Assembly: GCF_000166775.1 (NCBI RefSeq)
Contig: NC_014720.1
Coordinates: 769,501-833,500, forward strand
DNA from: Caldicellulosiruptor kronotskyensis 2002
Lineage (GTDB): Bacteria > Bacillota > Thermoanaerobacteria > Caldicellulosiruptorales > Caldicellulosiruptoraceae
Direction: 5' to 3'
Length of the DNA stretch: 64,000 nt
In this document: positions 27,959-34,909 of the stretch, in pieces
Position numbering within the stretch: position 1 is the first letter of the stretch
Layout: each line of letters starts with the position of its first letter
The notes under the pieces: generated by a model
What the model saw: the letters and a program-made list of their open reading frames with translations, nothing else
Told to the model about the DNA's origin: nothing
Databases searched by the model: none
Translations under genes and position numbers: made by a program

Positions 27959-28909
27959 ATGAAGTGTGGTATTGACGTCGGTTTTGGTTTTACCAAAGCT
28001 ATAAACGAAAAAGGCAAAGAGGTAATCTTCCCGTCTGCAGTGGCTAAAACTTTTATGACTGATGTAGGAATCAAGCCCACAAGTGACTACTTTGTAACTT
28101 ACATGAATCAAACATATGCAGTCGGTAAAGCAGCAACACAGTGTTTGATAACAGAAACAAGCTTTTCAGAAGAAAGATTCTCCACAGAGTTTTCGAAACT
28201 ACTTGTTCTGACAGCACTTATGGCACTCGAATGTGACAGAGAAGTAGAACTCGGTCTTGGTCTTCCGCTTATGCTCTATCCTAAACTAAAAGGGAAGGTA
28301 AAAGACTATTTTGAGTTTTCAGAGGAAATAATCATCGACAGCAACGGTATAGCACACAGCTATCACATTACAAGGTGTGAGGTATTCCCACAAGGCGTTG
28401 GAGCTATGTTTTCAATCACCTCACCAGTAGAAGATGGAATATATTGCATTTTAGATGTTGGCTTTCGAACAACAGACGTGATTGTAGTTGAAATCAGAAA
28501 CAAAAATATAAATCCTCTGCTTGACATGTGCTTTACAGTTGACAAAGGAATGTCATTGGCGGTTGAAAGACTTGGTTTGATGATTGAGAGAAAATACGGT
28601 GTTAGTTATGACACAAGCCTGCTTTTTGATATCCATGAACGCTTGCATATATCTGTTCGTGGCAGGAAGATAGATATTGAACCACATAAAAAAGAGGTTT
28701 TCACAGCTATAGCAGATGATATAGTCCAGTCTATTTCAAGAAGACTGCAACGAGGTTTTGATACATTTGACGGAGTGCTTGTAGCAGGCGGTGGAGCTTT
28801 CAACGTTGCATCTGTCCTCCAGAAGGAATTCGACAACGTTCAGGTACTTGACAATGCACAGTTTGCAAATGCAAAAGGATATTTAACATTGCTAAACCTT
28901 GGAGTGTAA
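27959..28909 (+). CDS. ParM-like actin-family ATPase (plasmid segregation type)
   Basis: 316 residues with the actin/Hsp70-type fold: phosphate 1 motif GIDVGFGFTKA at the start, phosphate 2 CILDVGFRTTDVIVVE near residue 162, and adenosine motif VLVAGGGAFNVAS near 270. This is the ParM/StbA or Alp subfamily. It should polymerise to move element DNA. The stop codon overlaps the first TGTAAAC box of the downstream array, and a ribbon-helix-helix-like gene follows, matching a type II partition locus in the order motor, centromere, adaptor. ATG 27959, AAGGGAGTG upstream. Confidence 0.85.
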   Translation: MKCGIDVGFGFTKAINEKGKEVIFPSAVAKTFMTDVGIKPTSDYFVTYMNQTYAVGKAATQCLITETSFSEERFSTEFSKLLVLTALMALECDREVELGLGLPLMLYPKLKGKVKDYFEFSEEIIIDSNGIAHSYHITRCEVFPQGVGAMFSITSPVEDGIYCILDVGFRTTDVIVVEIRNKNINPLLDMCFTVDKGMSLAVERLGLMIERKYGVSYDTSLLFDIHERLHISVRGRKIDIEPHKKEVFTAIADDIVQSISRRLQRGFDTFDGVLVAGGGAFNVASVLQKEFDNVQVLDNAQFANAKGYLTLLNLGV

Positions 28910-29207
28910 ACGGTTTGAAGTTTTGATATATCTGAAATTGACGCCATTGAAACCTTAAAAGTGTAAACAATACTGTAAACGCTCAAAACACGCTTAAAAT
29001 CTCTTTTCAAGTGTTTTTACCCAACCAAAATGTAAACAGAAAAGCATTTTTTGAGGTAATTTTAAGGGGTATTTGTAAACAAAACTGAGGCATTTTGTGG
29101 AGAAAATATAGGAAAATCAAGAACTAAACCCGTTTACACATGTGTTTACAAAATTGGCTTGTTAATGCCCTGAAAGTAAGATAAAATAAGGGCAAAATAC
29201 GTTTACA
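28905..29207. repeat. TGTAAAC box array: candidate centromere/operator of the ParM-type partition locus
   Basis: Eight exact copies of TGTAAAC or its complement GTTTACA: forward at 28905, 28962, 28974, 29031 and 29074; reverse at 29132, 29144 and 29201. The 28962/28974 and 29132/29144 pairs have the same 12-base step, about one helical turn, with opposite orientation. The 309-base gap between the ParM-like and RHH-like genes holds nothing else except a promoter. Arrays of short repeats are what ParR adaptors bind in type II partition systems. Confidence 0.65.
29159..29187 (+). promoter_or_regulatory. Promoter of the ParR-like gene inside the box array
   Basis: TTGTTA (29159-29164), 17-base spacer, TAAAAT (29182-29187). 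It lies between TGTAAAC boxes 7 and 8 and overlaps an inverted repeat GCCCT/AGGGC, so binding by the adaptor would repress its own gene. Confidence 0.5.
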
Positions 29208-29218
29208 GGGTGTTTGAG

Positions 29219-29470
29219 ATGAAAAAAAACAATGTGTTTGCAGTCAGAATTCCCGAAGACCATCCGTTCTGGAACGAAAACGACAAAAAACAAGTTATAC
29301 TTGACGCTCTTGAGCTGTATTATGCCACAAAAGCAGTCGTGTCTGGAACAATTAAGCTTAAAACTATACAGGTAGACAACACTGAACAAAACAAACCGCA
29401 GCAGGAAACTGGGCTTGGTCTTAACAAAAAATCAGTCAAATCAATGCTTGATGCTTTTTCTAAACTGTAG
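29219..29470 (+). CDS. Ribbon-helix-helix-like small protein, candidate ParR adaptor
   Basis: 83 residues. The N-terminal 40 residues (NNVFAVRIPEDHPFWNENDK, then QVILDALELYYATK) have the strand-helix-helix spacing of a ribbon-helix-helix DNA-binding domain; the C-terminal part is polar and ends in a short helix (KSVKSMLDAFSKL) that could contact filaments, as in ParR. It sits directly after the box array and the ParM-like gene. ATG 29219 with AGGGTG upstream. Confidence 0.6.
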   Translation: MKKNNVFAVRIPEDHPFWNENDKKQVILDALELYYATKAVVSGTIKLKTIQVDNTEQNKPQQETGLGLNKKSVKSMLDAFSKL

Positions 29471-29474
29471 CATG

Positions 29475-29513
29475 AGGCAGGGATACTTTTCTTCCCTGCC
29501 TTTGTTTTTTTTT
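29475..29513 (+). terminator. Intrinsic terminator after the ParR-like gene
   Basis: AGGCAGGGA (29475-29483) and TCCCTGCCT (29493-29501), then TTGTTTTTTTTT. Confidence 0.88.
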
Positions 29514-29529
29514 CAGGAGGTGGTTTGAG

Positions 29530-30159
29530 ATGGACAACCCTTTAATAAAAGAGGTTAGGTACCTCGTGAGCGAAACCGAAAAGTATCTCAAAGAAACTGA
29601 ATACTGGGTTTTCAAACTCAGACAAAATCTTTTTCACTGGCAAAACTTCTTAAAAATGTTCGACAATGACTATATCAGACAGTATGACTTTGAGGTTGAC
29701 AGCAGTCTTATGATTGACCAGTTTGAAGCTGAATATAAAGACGGAGTTTTAAAGATTCTAATTTATGATGTTCCGCCAGTATACAAAGTCAACACCCAAG
29801 AAGACTCTTTCAAATGGAAAGATTTAATAACAAATGCTGTAAATTCACTTTCCGAAAAGCCAAGGTTCGAAAAAGCTCATATTCATTTTGAGTTCTATGT
29901 GCCAGTAAGTGCATTCATAAAAGCAGACACAGATAATAGGATGATAAAAACAATAATCAATCAACTTGTCACCTGCAGAGTAATACCAAACGACACTATG
30001 GAACATGTAAAAATCACACTCGAAGGACATGCTTCAAAGAATATGTTTCCAAAAACTATTATCAAGGTATCGTCATATACTCCACAACCTGACCCTGAAA
30101 TTGCCTCAAGAAAACCTCCAAATTCCCAAGAAAAAAACAACAAGAAAGATAAGAAATGA
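29530..30159 (+). CDS. RusA-like protein (possible Holliday junction resolvase)
   Basis: 209 residues. The C-terminal half contains KADTDNRMIKTIINQL followed by CRVIPNDTMEHVKI, matching the RusA pattern Asp-x-Asp-Asn ... Lys ... Asp that places acidic metal ligands at the dimer interface. The N-terminal 80 residues (helical, then VDSSLMIDQFEAEYKDG) are extra compared with RusA (about 120 aa). If correct it would cut branched DNA during element replication or excision. ATG 29530 with TCAGGAGGTGG upstream. Alternatively an inactive relative. Confidence 0.45.
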   Translation: MDNPLIKEVRYLVSETEKYLKETEYWVFKLRQNLFHWQNFLKMFDNDYIRQYDFEVDSSLMIDQFEAEYKDGVLKILIYDVPPVYKVNTQEDSFKWKDLITNAVNSLSEKPRFEKAHIHFEFYVPVSAFIKADTDNRMIKTIINQLVTCRVIPNDTMEHVKITLEGHASKNMFPKTIIKVSSYTPQPDPEIASRKPPNSQEKNNKKDKK

Positions 30160-30220
30160 AAATGTGTTCCCAGTAGAAAAATAGCATTAGTAGAAATGAA
30201 TTGCAGTAAGTTGCATTGCT

Positions 30221-30313
30221 TTTGTATACCTAATTTGTATACTAAATCATATACAAAATCATATACAAAACAAAGCATGTAAAAATCTGTATTTTGTATA
30301 GGGTTTAGTATAC
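30221..30313. repeat. TTTGTATA / TATACAAA iteron cluster
   Basis: TTTGTATA-type units at 30221, 30234 (TTTGTATAC) and 30293; inverted TATACAAA at 30250 and 30262 inside a direct repeat AATCATATACAAA; a further GTATAC at 30308. The mixed direct and inverted spacing of 12-13 bases resembles binding sites of a replication or relaxase protein. Confidence 0.55.
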
Positions 30314-30378
30314 CCCCAGAAGCTAAAAACCAGAAAAAATCTGGCTTGCAAGGGTGTACAAAACGAAATTTGTTTCAG

Positions 30379-30405
30379 GCTCGGAAACACATTCTGTTTC
30401 CGAGC
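30379..30405. repeat. Structured hairpin unit 1
   Basis: GCTCGGAAACA, five-base loop, TGTTTCCGAGC: perfect 11-bp stem followed by GAAAGTAG. Same architecture as units 2 and 3 but with a different stem sequence. Confidence 0.8.
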
Positions 30406-30520
30406 GAAAGTAGTTTTTCATCACTTCGGAATGAGTTAGCAGCACATAGCAACAATTAGCAGATACAACCGAGCTGGCAGAACCAAAAGTAACCAGTAGC
30501 AATTTAATTTCCAGTAGCAA

Positions 30521-30547
30521 GCCGAAGCTGATAAAGTCAGCTTCGGC
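30521..30547. repeat. Structured hairpin unit 2
   Basis: GCCGAAGCTGA, five-base loop TAAAG, TCAGCTTCGGC; preceded by CCAGTAGCAA and followed by AAAAGTAG. Confidence 0.8.
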
Positions 30548-30704
30548 AAAAGTAGCACTGCCTTGCATAAGCTCAAAAGCAGCAGTAGTAAGAGAGCAGC
30601 CTTTTAGCTGCCACAAAATACTGCTTCTTGCAAGCAGTAGCATTAAATAGCTACTGTTTTTTATTGCTACCAAACAACCAGATGACAAATAAAACCAGTA
30701 GCAA

Positions 30705-30731
30705 GCCCAAGCTGACCAAATCAGCTTGGGC
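30705..30731. repeat. Structured hairpin unit 3
   Basis: GCCCAAGCTGA, five-base loop CCAAA, TCAGCTTGGGC; preceded by CCAGTAGCAA and followed by GAAAGTAG. Compared with unit 2 the fourth base pair is swapped G-C to C-G on both arms, a compensatory change. Confidence 0.8.
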
Positions 30732-30810
30732 GAAAGTAGTCTTCCCTTGCAAACAGTGGCATATCTTTTAAAGCAGTAGCAAAAGATACTGCATTGCAGT
30801 ATCAAAAATC

Positions 30811-30838
30811 AGCAGTAGCCTTTGCTACTGCTTTTTTT
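30811..30838 (+). terminator. Intrinsic terminator closing the structured region
   Basis: AGCAGTAGC (30811-30819), four-base loop, GCTACTGCT (30824-30832), then six T. Its arms are built from the local CAGTAGC motif. It implies that the region is transcribed on the plus strand. Confidence 0.8.
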
Positions 30839-30917
30839 GATACTGCCAAAAACTATCTACTGCTTATTGTAAAATAACCAGCAGTATCAAAAACAAAATC
30901 TAAAGGAGGAATTTAAG

Positions 30918-31178
30918 TTGAAATCAAATAAGATAAAATCAAGAAAGATAGCAATCATCATGAGCGAAGAAGAAATTATAAGGCTTCTTGGATTTTTAAC
31001 ATCAAGGTTAAGTTTTATGCCTCTTTGCGACGATGAATCTATAGACGACGACTATGTCGGTGAAATGAAGAAAATAATCAACAAATTAGCACAAACAGTA
31101 GGAGTAGAACTGAAATTCGAAAATGGCAGGATAATAGAAGCCAAAAAAGATGGCAGAACGTTTTTCAGAGCAATATAG
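30918..31178 (+). CDS. Small hypothetical protein upstream of the candidate relaxase
   Basis: 86 residues, basic N-terminus (KSNKIKSRKIAIIMSEEE), then acidic helical part. TTG 30918 is set by AAAGGAGG at 30902-30909. It is 24 bases from the next gene and could be an accessory DNA-binding or relaxosome protein by position; the sequence itself gives no assignment. Confidence 0.45.
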   Translation: MKSNKIKSRKIAIIMSEEEIIRLLGFLTSRLSFMPLCDDESIDDDYVGEMKKIINKLAQTVGVELKFENGRIIEAKKDGRTFFRAI

Positions 31179-31202
31179 CAGTAGCAAAGGAGCTGAAAAG
31201 CA

Positions 31203-32138
31203 ATGCTGCAGATAAACGAAAAGGACAACAAGCTTTTTGACATGATTGTAAAATTCAAGATGGTGCCATACGACATGACAAAAAAAATATACGGCAGTCC
31301 ATGGACAACTTACAACAGAATACGAAAACTCACCAGTAGAAACTACCTTCAAAAAGTCAATCACTACATTATCACCCTTGGCGAGGCAGGTATAGCATAC
31401 CTTGAAGAAGTAAGAGGAATAACATTTGAACCACTTGTCAAGATGACGGCAGAAGAGGTTATCTGGCGCTGGCAAAAAGTCTATGAAATTGGCTCAAGAG
31501 AATACATTTTGCCACACTTTATTAGCTGCTGGGATTTTAAAAGAGAAACACGAAACGACAGCACTGAGATGAGCGATAAGAACAAGATACTCTGTGTGGC
31601 AAGAGGCTATGGTATTTACAGAATTTCAAAAGAAGCAGGACAAAAGACAATCTCAGAGTATTTTACCGACATCAAAGAAGCAACAACGTTTGGAGTAGAA
31701 AAGTTTGTAGTTCTGTGCGAATCAAAAGAGAAGGTTGAAGAATTTTTAGCAACAGAAGAGAAAATTCAAAACATAGCAGCAAAGGAAATAAACGTGCTTG
31801 GCTTCACACAGGCAGGGCTCAAGATTCTTGATACCATAATTGGTATACCAGACTACAAAGAAAAAATCTTAAATTCCTTGCCAGTAGAAACACAGAGCAT
31901 AATTAGAAATGCACATGGCGACTTCGAAACAGAAGACAGGATAATTCACATAGGTGCAGGAGACATAGCAGCAAAAAGAAGACTTCAGGCATTAAAAGCA
32001 GTGACAGACAAGACGATAGAAATTGTCACTCTCAAAGGTCTTGAAGACAGATACAAAGGACTTGAAGCCAAAATAACAGCACTTGAGCTTTCAGAATTTT
32101 TGAAAGCTGTAGGATATAAGGATGGTGAGAACAGATGA
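31203..32138 (+). CDS. Replication-relaxation (Replic_Relax) family-like protein, candidate relaxase
   Basis: 311 residues. The N-terminal 60 residues form a winged helix (FDMIVKFKMVPYDMTKKIYG, then TTYNRIRKLTSRNYL), as in the Replic_Relax family of Gram-positive plasmids and conjugative elements. A nuclease-like alpha/beta middle (YILPHFISCWDF ... KILCVARGYGIYR ... FVVLCESKEKVEEFL) follows. It overlaps the VirD4 coupling gene by four bases (ATGA), the expected neighbour of a DNA-processing protein, and sits just after the structured region. No other relaxase candidate is present in the window. Catalytic residues cannot be named. Confidence 0.55.
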   Translation: MLQINEKDNKLFDMIVKFKMVPYDMTKKIYGSPWTTYNRIRKLTSRNYLQKVNHYIITLGEAGIAYLEEVRGITFEPLVKMTAEEVIWRWQKVYEIGSREYILPHFISCWDFKRETRNDSTEMSDKNKILCVARGYGIYRISKEAGQKTISEYFTDIKEATTFGVEKFVVLCESKEKVEEFLATEEKIQNIAAKEINVLGFTQAGLKILDTIIGIPDYKEKILNSLPVETQSIIRNAHGDFETEDRIIHIGAGDIAAKRRLQALKAVTDKTIEIVTLKGLEDRYKGLEAKITALELSEFLKAVGYKDGENR

Positions 32139-34000
32139 AGAGGAAGCTTGCTATTTTTATCCTGCCAGTAGTTCTTTTTTACCTTCTCACAGGGTATATT
32201 ATAGGAATGCTAACAGACCTTTTGAAAGCAAACCAGGAAAGCTTTTTCTTCTCACCAGAAAAAGCACCGCAAATCAAAATAGAAACAGACCCTGTAAAAG
32301 CTTTGCAAAATGTATTTTCAAACCCTGATATCAAAAAAGCATGGCTTGGTTTTACAACTTTTTTACTACTTGCAGGAGCACTTTTGCTGCTCCCTTACAA
32401 AGAAAGAATAAAAGCGCTGTTTGGCAGTCAAGCACCAAAAGACCCCAGAGGAACATATGGAACATCAGACTGGATGACAGAAAAAGAGGCAAGAAGAGTT
32501 CTGGGTTTTAATAAACCGGGAATAATTTTAGGCAAAATCTCAAATGAACTTGTAACTTTGCCATTTAACGCAAGGTATAACAAGCACGTAATGGTACTTG
32601 GCGCAACAGGTGCAGGGAAATCAAGAACGTTCATAATACCAAATGTGATAGCTTTAGCTGAAGCAGGACACAGCATGGTAATCACAGACCCATCAGGCGA
32701 AATACTTGAACACACATATAAGTATCTTCTGAAAAAAGGCTACTTTGTAAAAGCACTCAACCTTGTAGATTTTAAGCTCTCCGACCCATGGAACCCGCTT
32801 GATACGATTGAAGATGAGGAAGACGCCCAGGTTTTTGCGGATATTGTAATAAAGAACACAGAAACAGGCAGAAGAGGTGGAGATCCTTTCTGGGACAGAG
32901 CAGAACTGAATCTTTTAAAAGCTCTTGTACTTTATGTAAAAGAATTTCTTCCACCAGAAAAACAGAACATGGCAAAGGTATATGACCTTCTTGCATCAAA
33001 AGACCCTGCAATGATTGTAAAGCTGTTTGAAAACCTTGAAGATAGCAAAGCTGCAAAAATGGCATATAATCTGTATTCGCAAGTAAATGAAAAAGTCAAA
33101 ACAGGCGTTGTAATGGGATTGGGAACAAGACTTCAGCTTTTTCAAAACAAGCTTGTAAGAGAAATGACCCAGATAAGCGAAATAGAACTGCTTGCTCCAA
33201 AGTTACAAAAAACTGCATACTTTTGTATCATCCCTGACCAGCACTCGGCATACAGCTTTATGAGCTCTCTTTTCTTTAGCTTTTTGTTTATAAAACTTGT
33301 AAAGCTCCACGATACAACTACTGATAAAACCATAAAAGATAGACACGTATACTTTCTTTTGGATGAGTTTTGCAACATTGGTGAAATACCTGACTTTACC
33401 AAGAAAATCTCAACGATACGAAAACGAAACCTGCACTGTCAGATAGTTATCCAAAGTATTCCCCAAATTGAAGACAGATACCCGGGAGGACAGTGGAAAG
33501 AGATAATAGGCAACTGTGATACATTTTTGTGTCTTGGTGTAAATGACCCTGATACAGCAAGATATGTATCAGAGCTTTTGGGTATAAAAAGTATACAAAC
33601 AAGAAGTACATCGCATCCCGGTGACTTTAACGCAATATTTGAAACAGAAAGAATAACGCAATCAGTAGGGAAAAGGCTTCTTTTGAACCCCGATGAAGTA
33701 AAGAAGTTTGACGCAAAGAAAAACATCGTAATCCTAAGAGGCAAAAACCCGTTTATCACCGAAAAGATATTCTTTGATGAAATGAAACAGGCAAAAGAGC
33801 TTGAGACAATATCTATCGCAAGCTACAAATCCAAGCAAGACTTGATACAACAAACATCTGAACAAATTCCTTTAAAACAGCAAGAGGTGTATGAACTTCA
33901 AACAGAAGAGGTGAAAGAAAAAGACCTGAAAGAACAGGTTGCCGCCCAAGAAACAAAAGCCCTGCCAGAAGAACAAGAAACAGATAGCGAGCTTTGGTAG
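32135..34000 (+). CDS. virD4: VirD4/TraG-type coupling protein
   Basis: 621 residues: two N-terminal transmembrane helices (about 5-27 and 68-88), Walker A LGATGAGKSRTFIIPN at about residue 156, the family motif VITDPSGEILE, DPWNPLD, and Walker B YFLLDEFCNIGEIP at about 406. The hexameric ATPase brings the nicked DNA and relaxase to the secretion channel. The C-terminal 60 residues are Gln/Glu-rich and probably flexible. Translationally coupled to the upstream gene. Confidence 0.93.
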   Translation: MKRKLAIFILPVVLFYLLTGYIIGMLTDLLKANQESFFFSPEKAPQIKIETDPVKALQNVFSNPDIKKAWLGFTTFLLLAGALLLLPYKERIKALFGSQAPKDPRGTYGTSDWMTEKEARRVLGFNKPGIILGKISNELVTLPFNARYNKHVMVLGATGAGKSRTFIIPNVIALAEAGHSMVITDPSGEILEHTYKYLLKKGYFVKALNLVDFKLSDPWNPLDTIEDEEDAQVFADIVIKNTETGRRGGDPFWDRAELNLLKALVLYVKEFLPPEKQNMAKVYDLLASKDPAMIVKLFENLEDSKAAKMAYNLYSQVNEKVKTGVVMGLGTRLQLFQNKLVREMTQISEIELLAPKLQKTAYFCIIPDQHSAYSFMSSLFFSFLFIKLVKLHDTTTDKTIKDRHVYFLLDEFCNIGEIPDFTKKISTIRKRNLHCQIVIQSIPQIEDRYPGGQWKEIIGNCDTFLCLGVNDPDTARYVSELLGIKSIQTRSTSHPGDFNAIFETERITQSVGKRLLLNPDEVKKFDAKKNIVILRGKNPFITEKIFFDEMKQAKELETISIASYKSKQDLIQQTSEQIPLKQQEVYELQTEEVKEKDLKEQVAAQETKALPEEQETDSELW

Positions 34001-34044
34001 GGCTTTTGAGATAAAAAATAAAGAAGAAAGGGAGTGATTTTAAA

Positions 34045-34821
34045 ATGAAGCAAACACAAAAAGACGAGGTAAGACGGCTTCTGCAAAAGTCCTACAATTA
34101 CAAAACAATTTTAACTGGCCAGCTTGCCGGCAAAAAGAAGATAGGCGACAAAACATACGGAGTTGTACTGTATCAGGGAATAAGGTGTCTTCTGCCAGCA
34201 GAAGAAGTTGACCTGTCAACTCAAACTGTCAATGACCCGATTGGAGCTTTGCTTGGTGCAACAATTGAGTTTGTTGTAACAGACATTCAAAAAGACAATG
34301 TGTTCATCTCACGAAAAGTCGCAAAACAGCTAAGAAGAATTGAATTTGAAAACAATGTAAAAGAAGGACAGATTATCAATGGCAGAGTAATTGGTGTGTC
34401 ACCCAAAAACGTGTATATAGATGCTTTCGGATACGAATTTGGGCTTACTGCAAAGGATGTCGATTACAAATGGATACACGACATGAGAGAAAGATTTAAG
34501 GTGGGCGACAGCGTAAAAGCAAAAGTTATATCCAAAAAACCACCACAAATAAGTATAAAAGAAGCTCTCACAACACCATGGGAAAAAGATCCGGACAGAT
34601 ACAAGGTAGGAGAACAATACGTAGGAAAAGTTGTAGCAGTTGCAAACCTTGGAATTTTTGTAGACCTGATAGAAGACGGCCGGCAAGTGCTCTGCCCACC
34701 AATGGGTCTCAAAACACCTGTGATTGGCTCTAGCGTGGTTGTGCTTATAAAAGATATAAACAAAGAACAGAAAAAGATGTGGGGAGATATTGTGAGGATA
34801 ATAAGCGAGCCGAGAATATAA
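34045..34821 (+). CDS. S1-domain RNA-binding protein
   Basis: 258 residues with S1-type OB folds: a degenerate first copy (residues 20-85), a second at about 105-175 (EGQIINGRVIGVSPKNVYID) and a third at about 190-255 (VGEQYVGKVVAVANLGIFVD). It resembles ribosomal protein S1-like or YugI-like regulators and should bind single-stranded RNA. Presence on a conjugative element suggests control of element mRNAs or antitermination, which is inference. It ends at a strong terminator. Confidence 0.75.
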   Translation: MKQTQKDEVRRLLQKSYNYKTILTGQLAGKKKIGDKTYGVVLYQGIRCLLPAEEVDLSTQTVNDPIGALLGATIEFVVTDIQKDNVFISRKVAKQLRRIEFENNVKEGQIINGRVIGVSPKNVYIDAFGYEFGLTAKDVDYKWIHDMRERFKVGDSVKAKVISKKPPQISIKEALTTPWEKDPDRYKVGEQYVGKVVAVANLGIFVDLIEDGRQVLCPPMGLKTPVIGSSVVVLIKDINKEQKKMWGDIVRIISEPRI

Positions 34822-34838
34822 AAGGCAATAAAAAAAGA

Positions 34839-34876
34839 AGCCCCAGAGGTTTAATTCCTCTGGGGCTTTTTTTATT
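34839..34876 (+). terminator. Intrinsic terminator after the S1-domain gene
   Basis: AGCCCCAGAGG (34839-34849) and CCTCTGGGGCT (34857-34867), then seven T. Confidence 0.92.
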
Positions 34877-34909
34877 TTACAGAAAAAAACTCACAAAGGA
34901 GTGATTCTA

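Larger units (their letters stand above)
30160..30917. other. 750-bp non-coding structured region: candidate origin (oriT or replication) or structured RNA
   Basis: No convincing gene on either strand. In order it holds a TTTGTATA iteron cluster (30,221-30,313), a small CCAG/CTGG hairpin (30,330-30,344), three similar long hairpins (30,379; 30,521; 30,705), several smaller CAGTAGC-based inverted repeats, a GATACTGC hairpin (30,785-30,803) and a terminator (30,811-30,838). CAGTAG recurs about nine times. It stands upstream of the candidate relaxase and coupling protein, where an oriT would be expected, but a structured transcript ending at the terminator is equally possible. Confidence 0.6.

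Noticed and set aside
30323..30805. 160-codon open frame on the minus strand through the hairpin region
   Set aside because: It runs across the repeats and the three hairpins, has Cys/Leu/Tyr-rich composition typical of an antisense of repeats, and has no ribosome binding site; it is better explained as structured non-coding DNA.
28905..30838. CRISPR array
   Set aside because: The TGTAAAC boxes and CAGTAGC hairpins are short and irregularly spaced; there are no 25-40 bp direct repeats with uniform spacers, and no cas genes.
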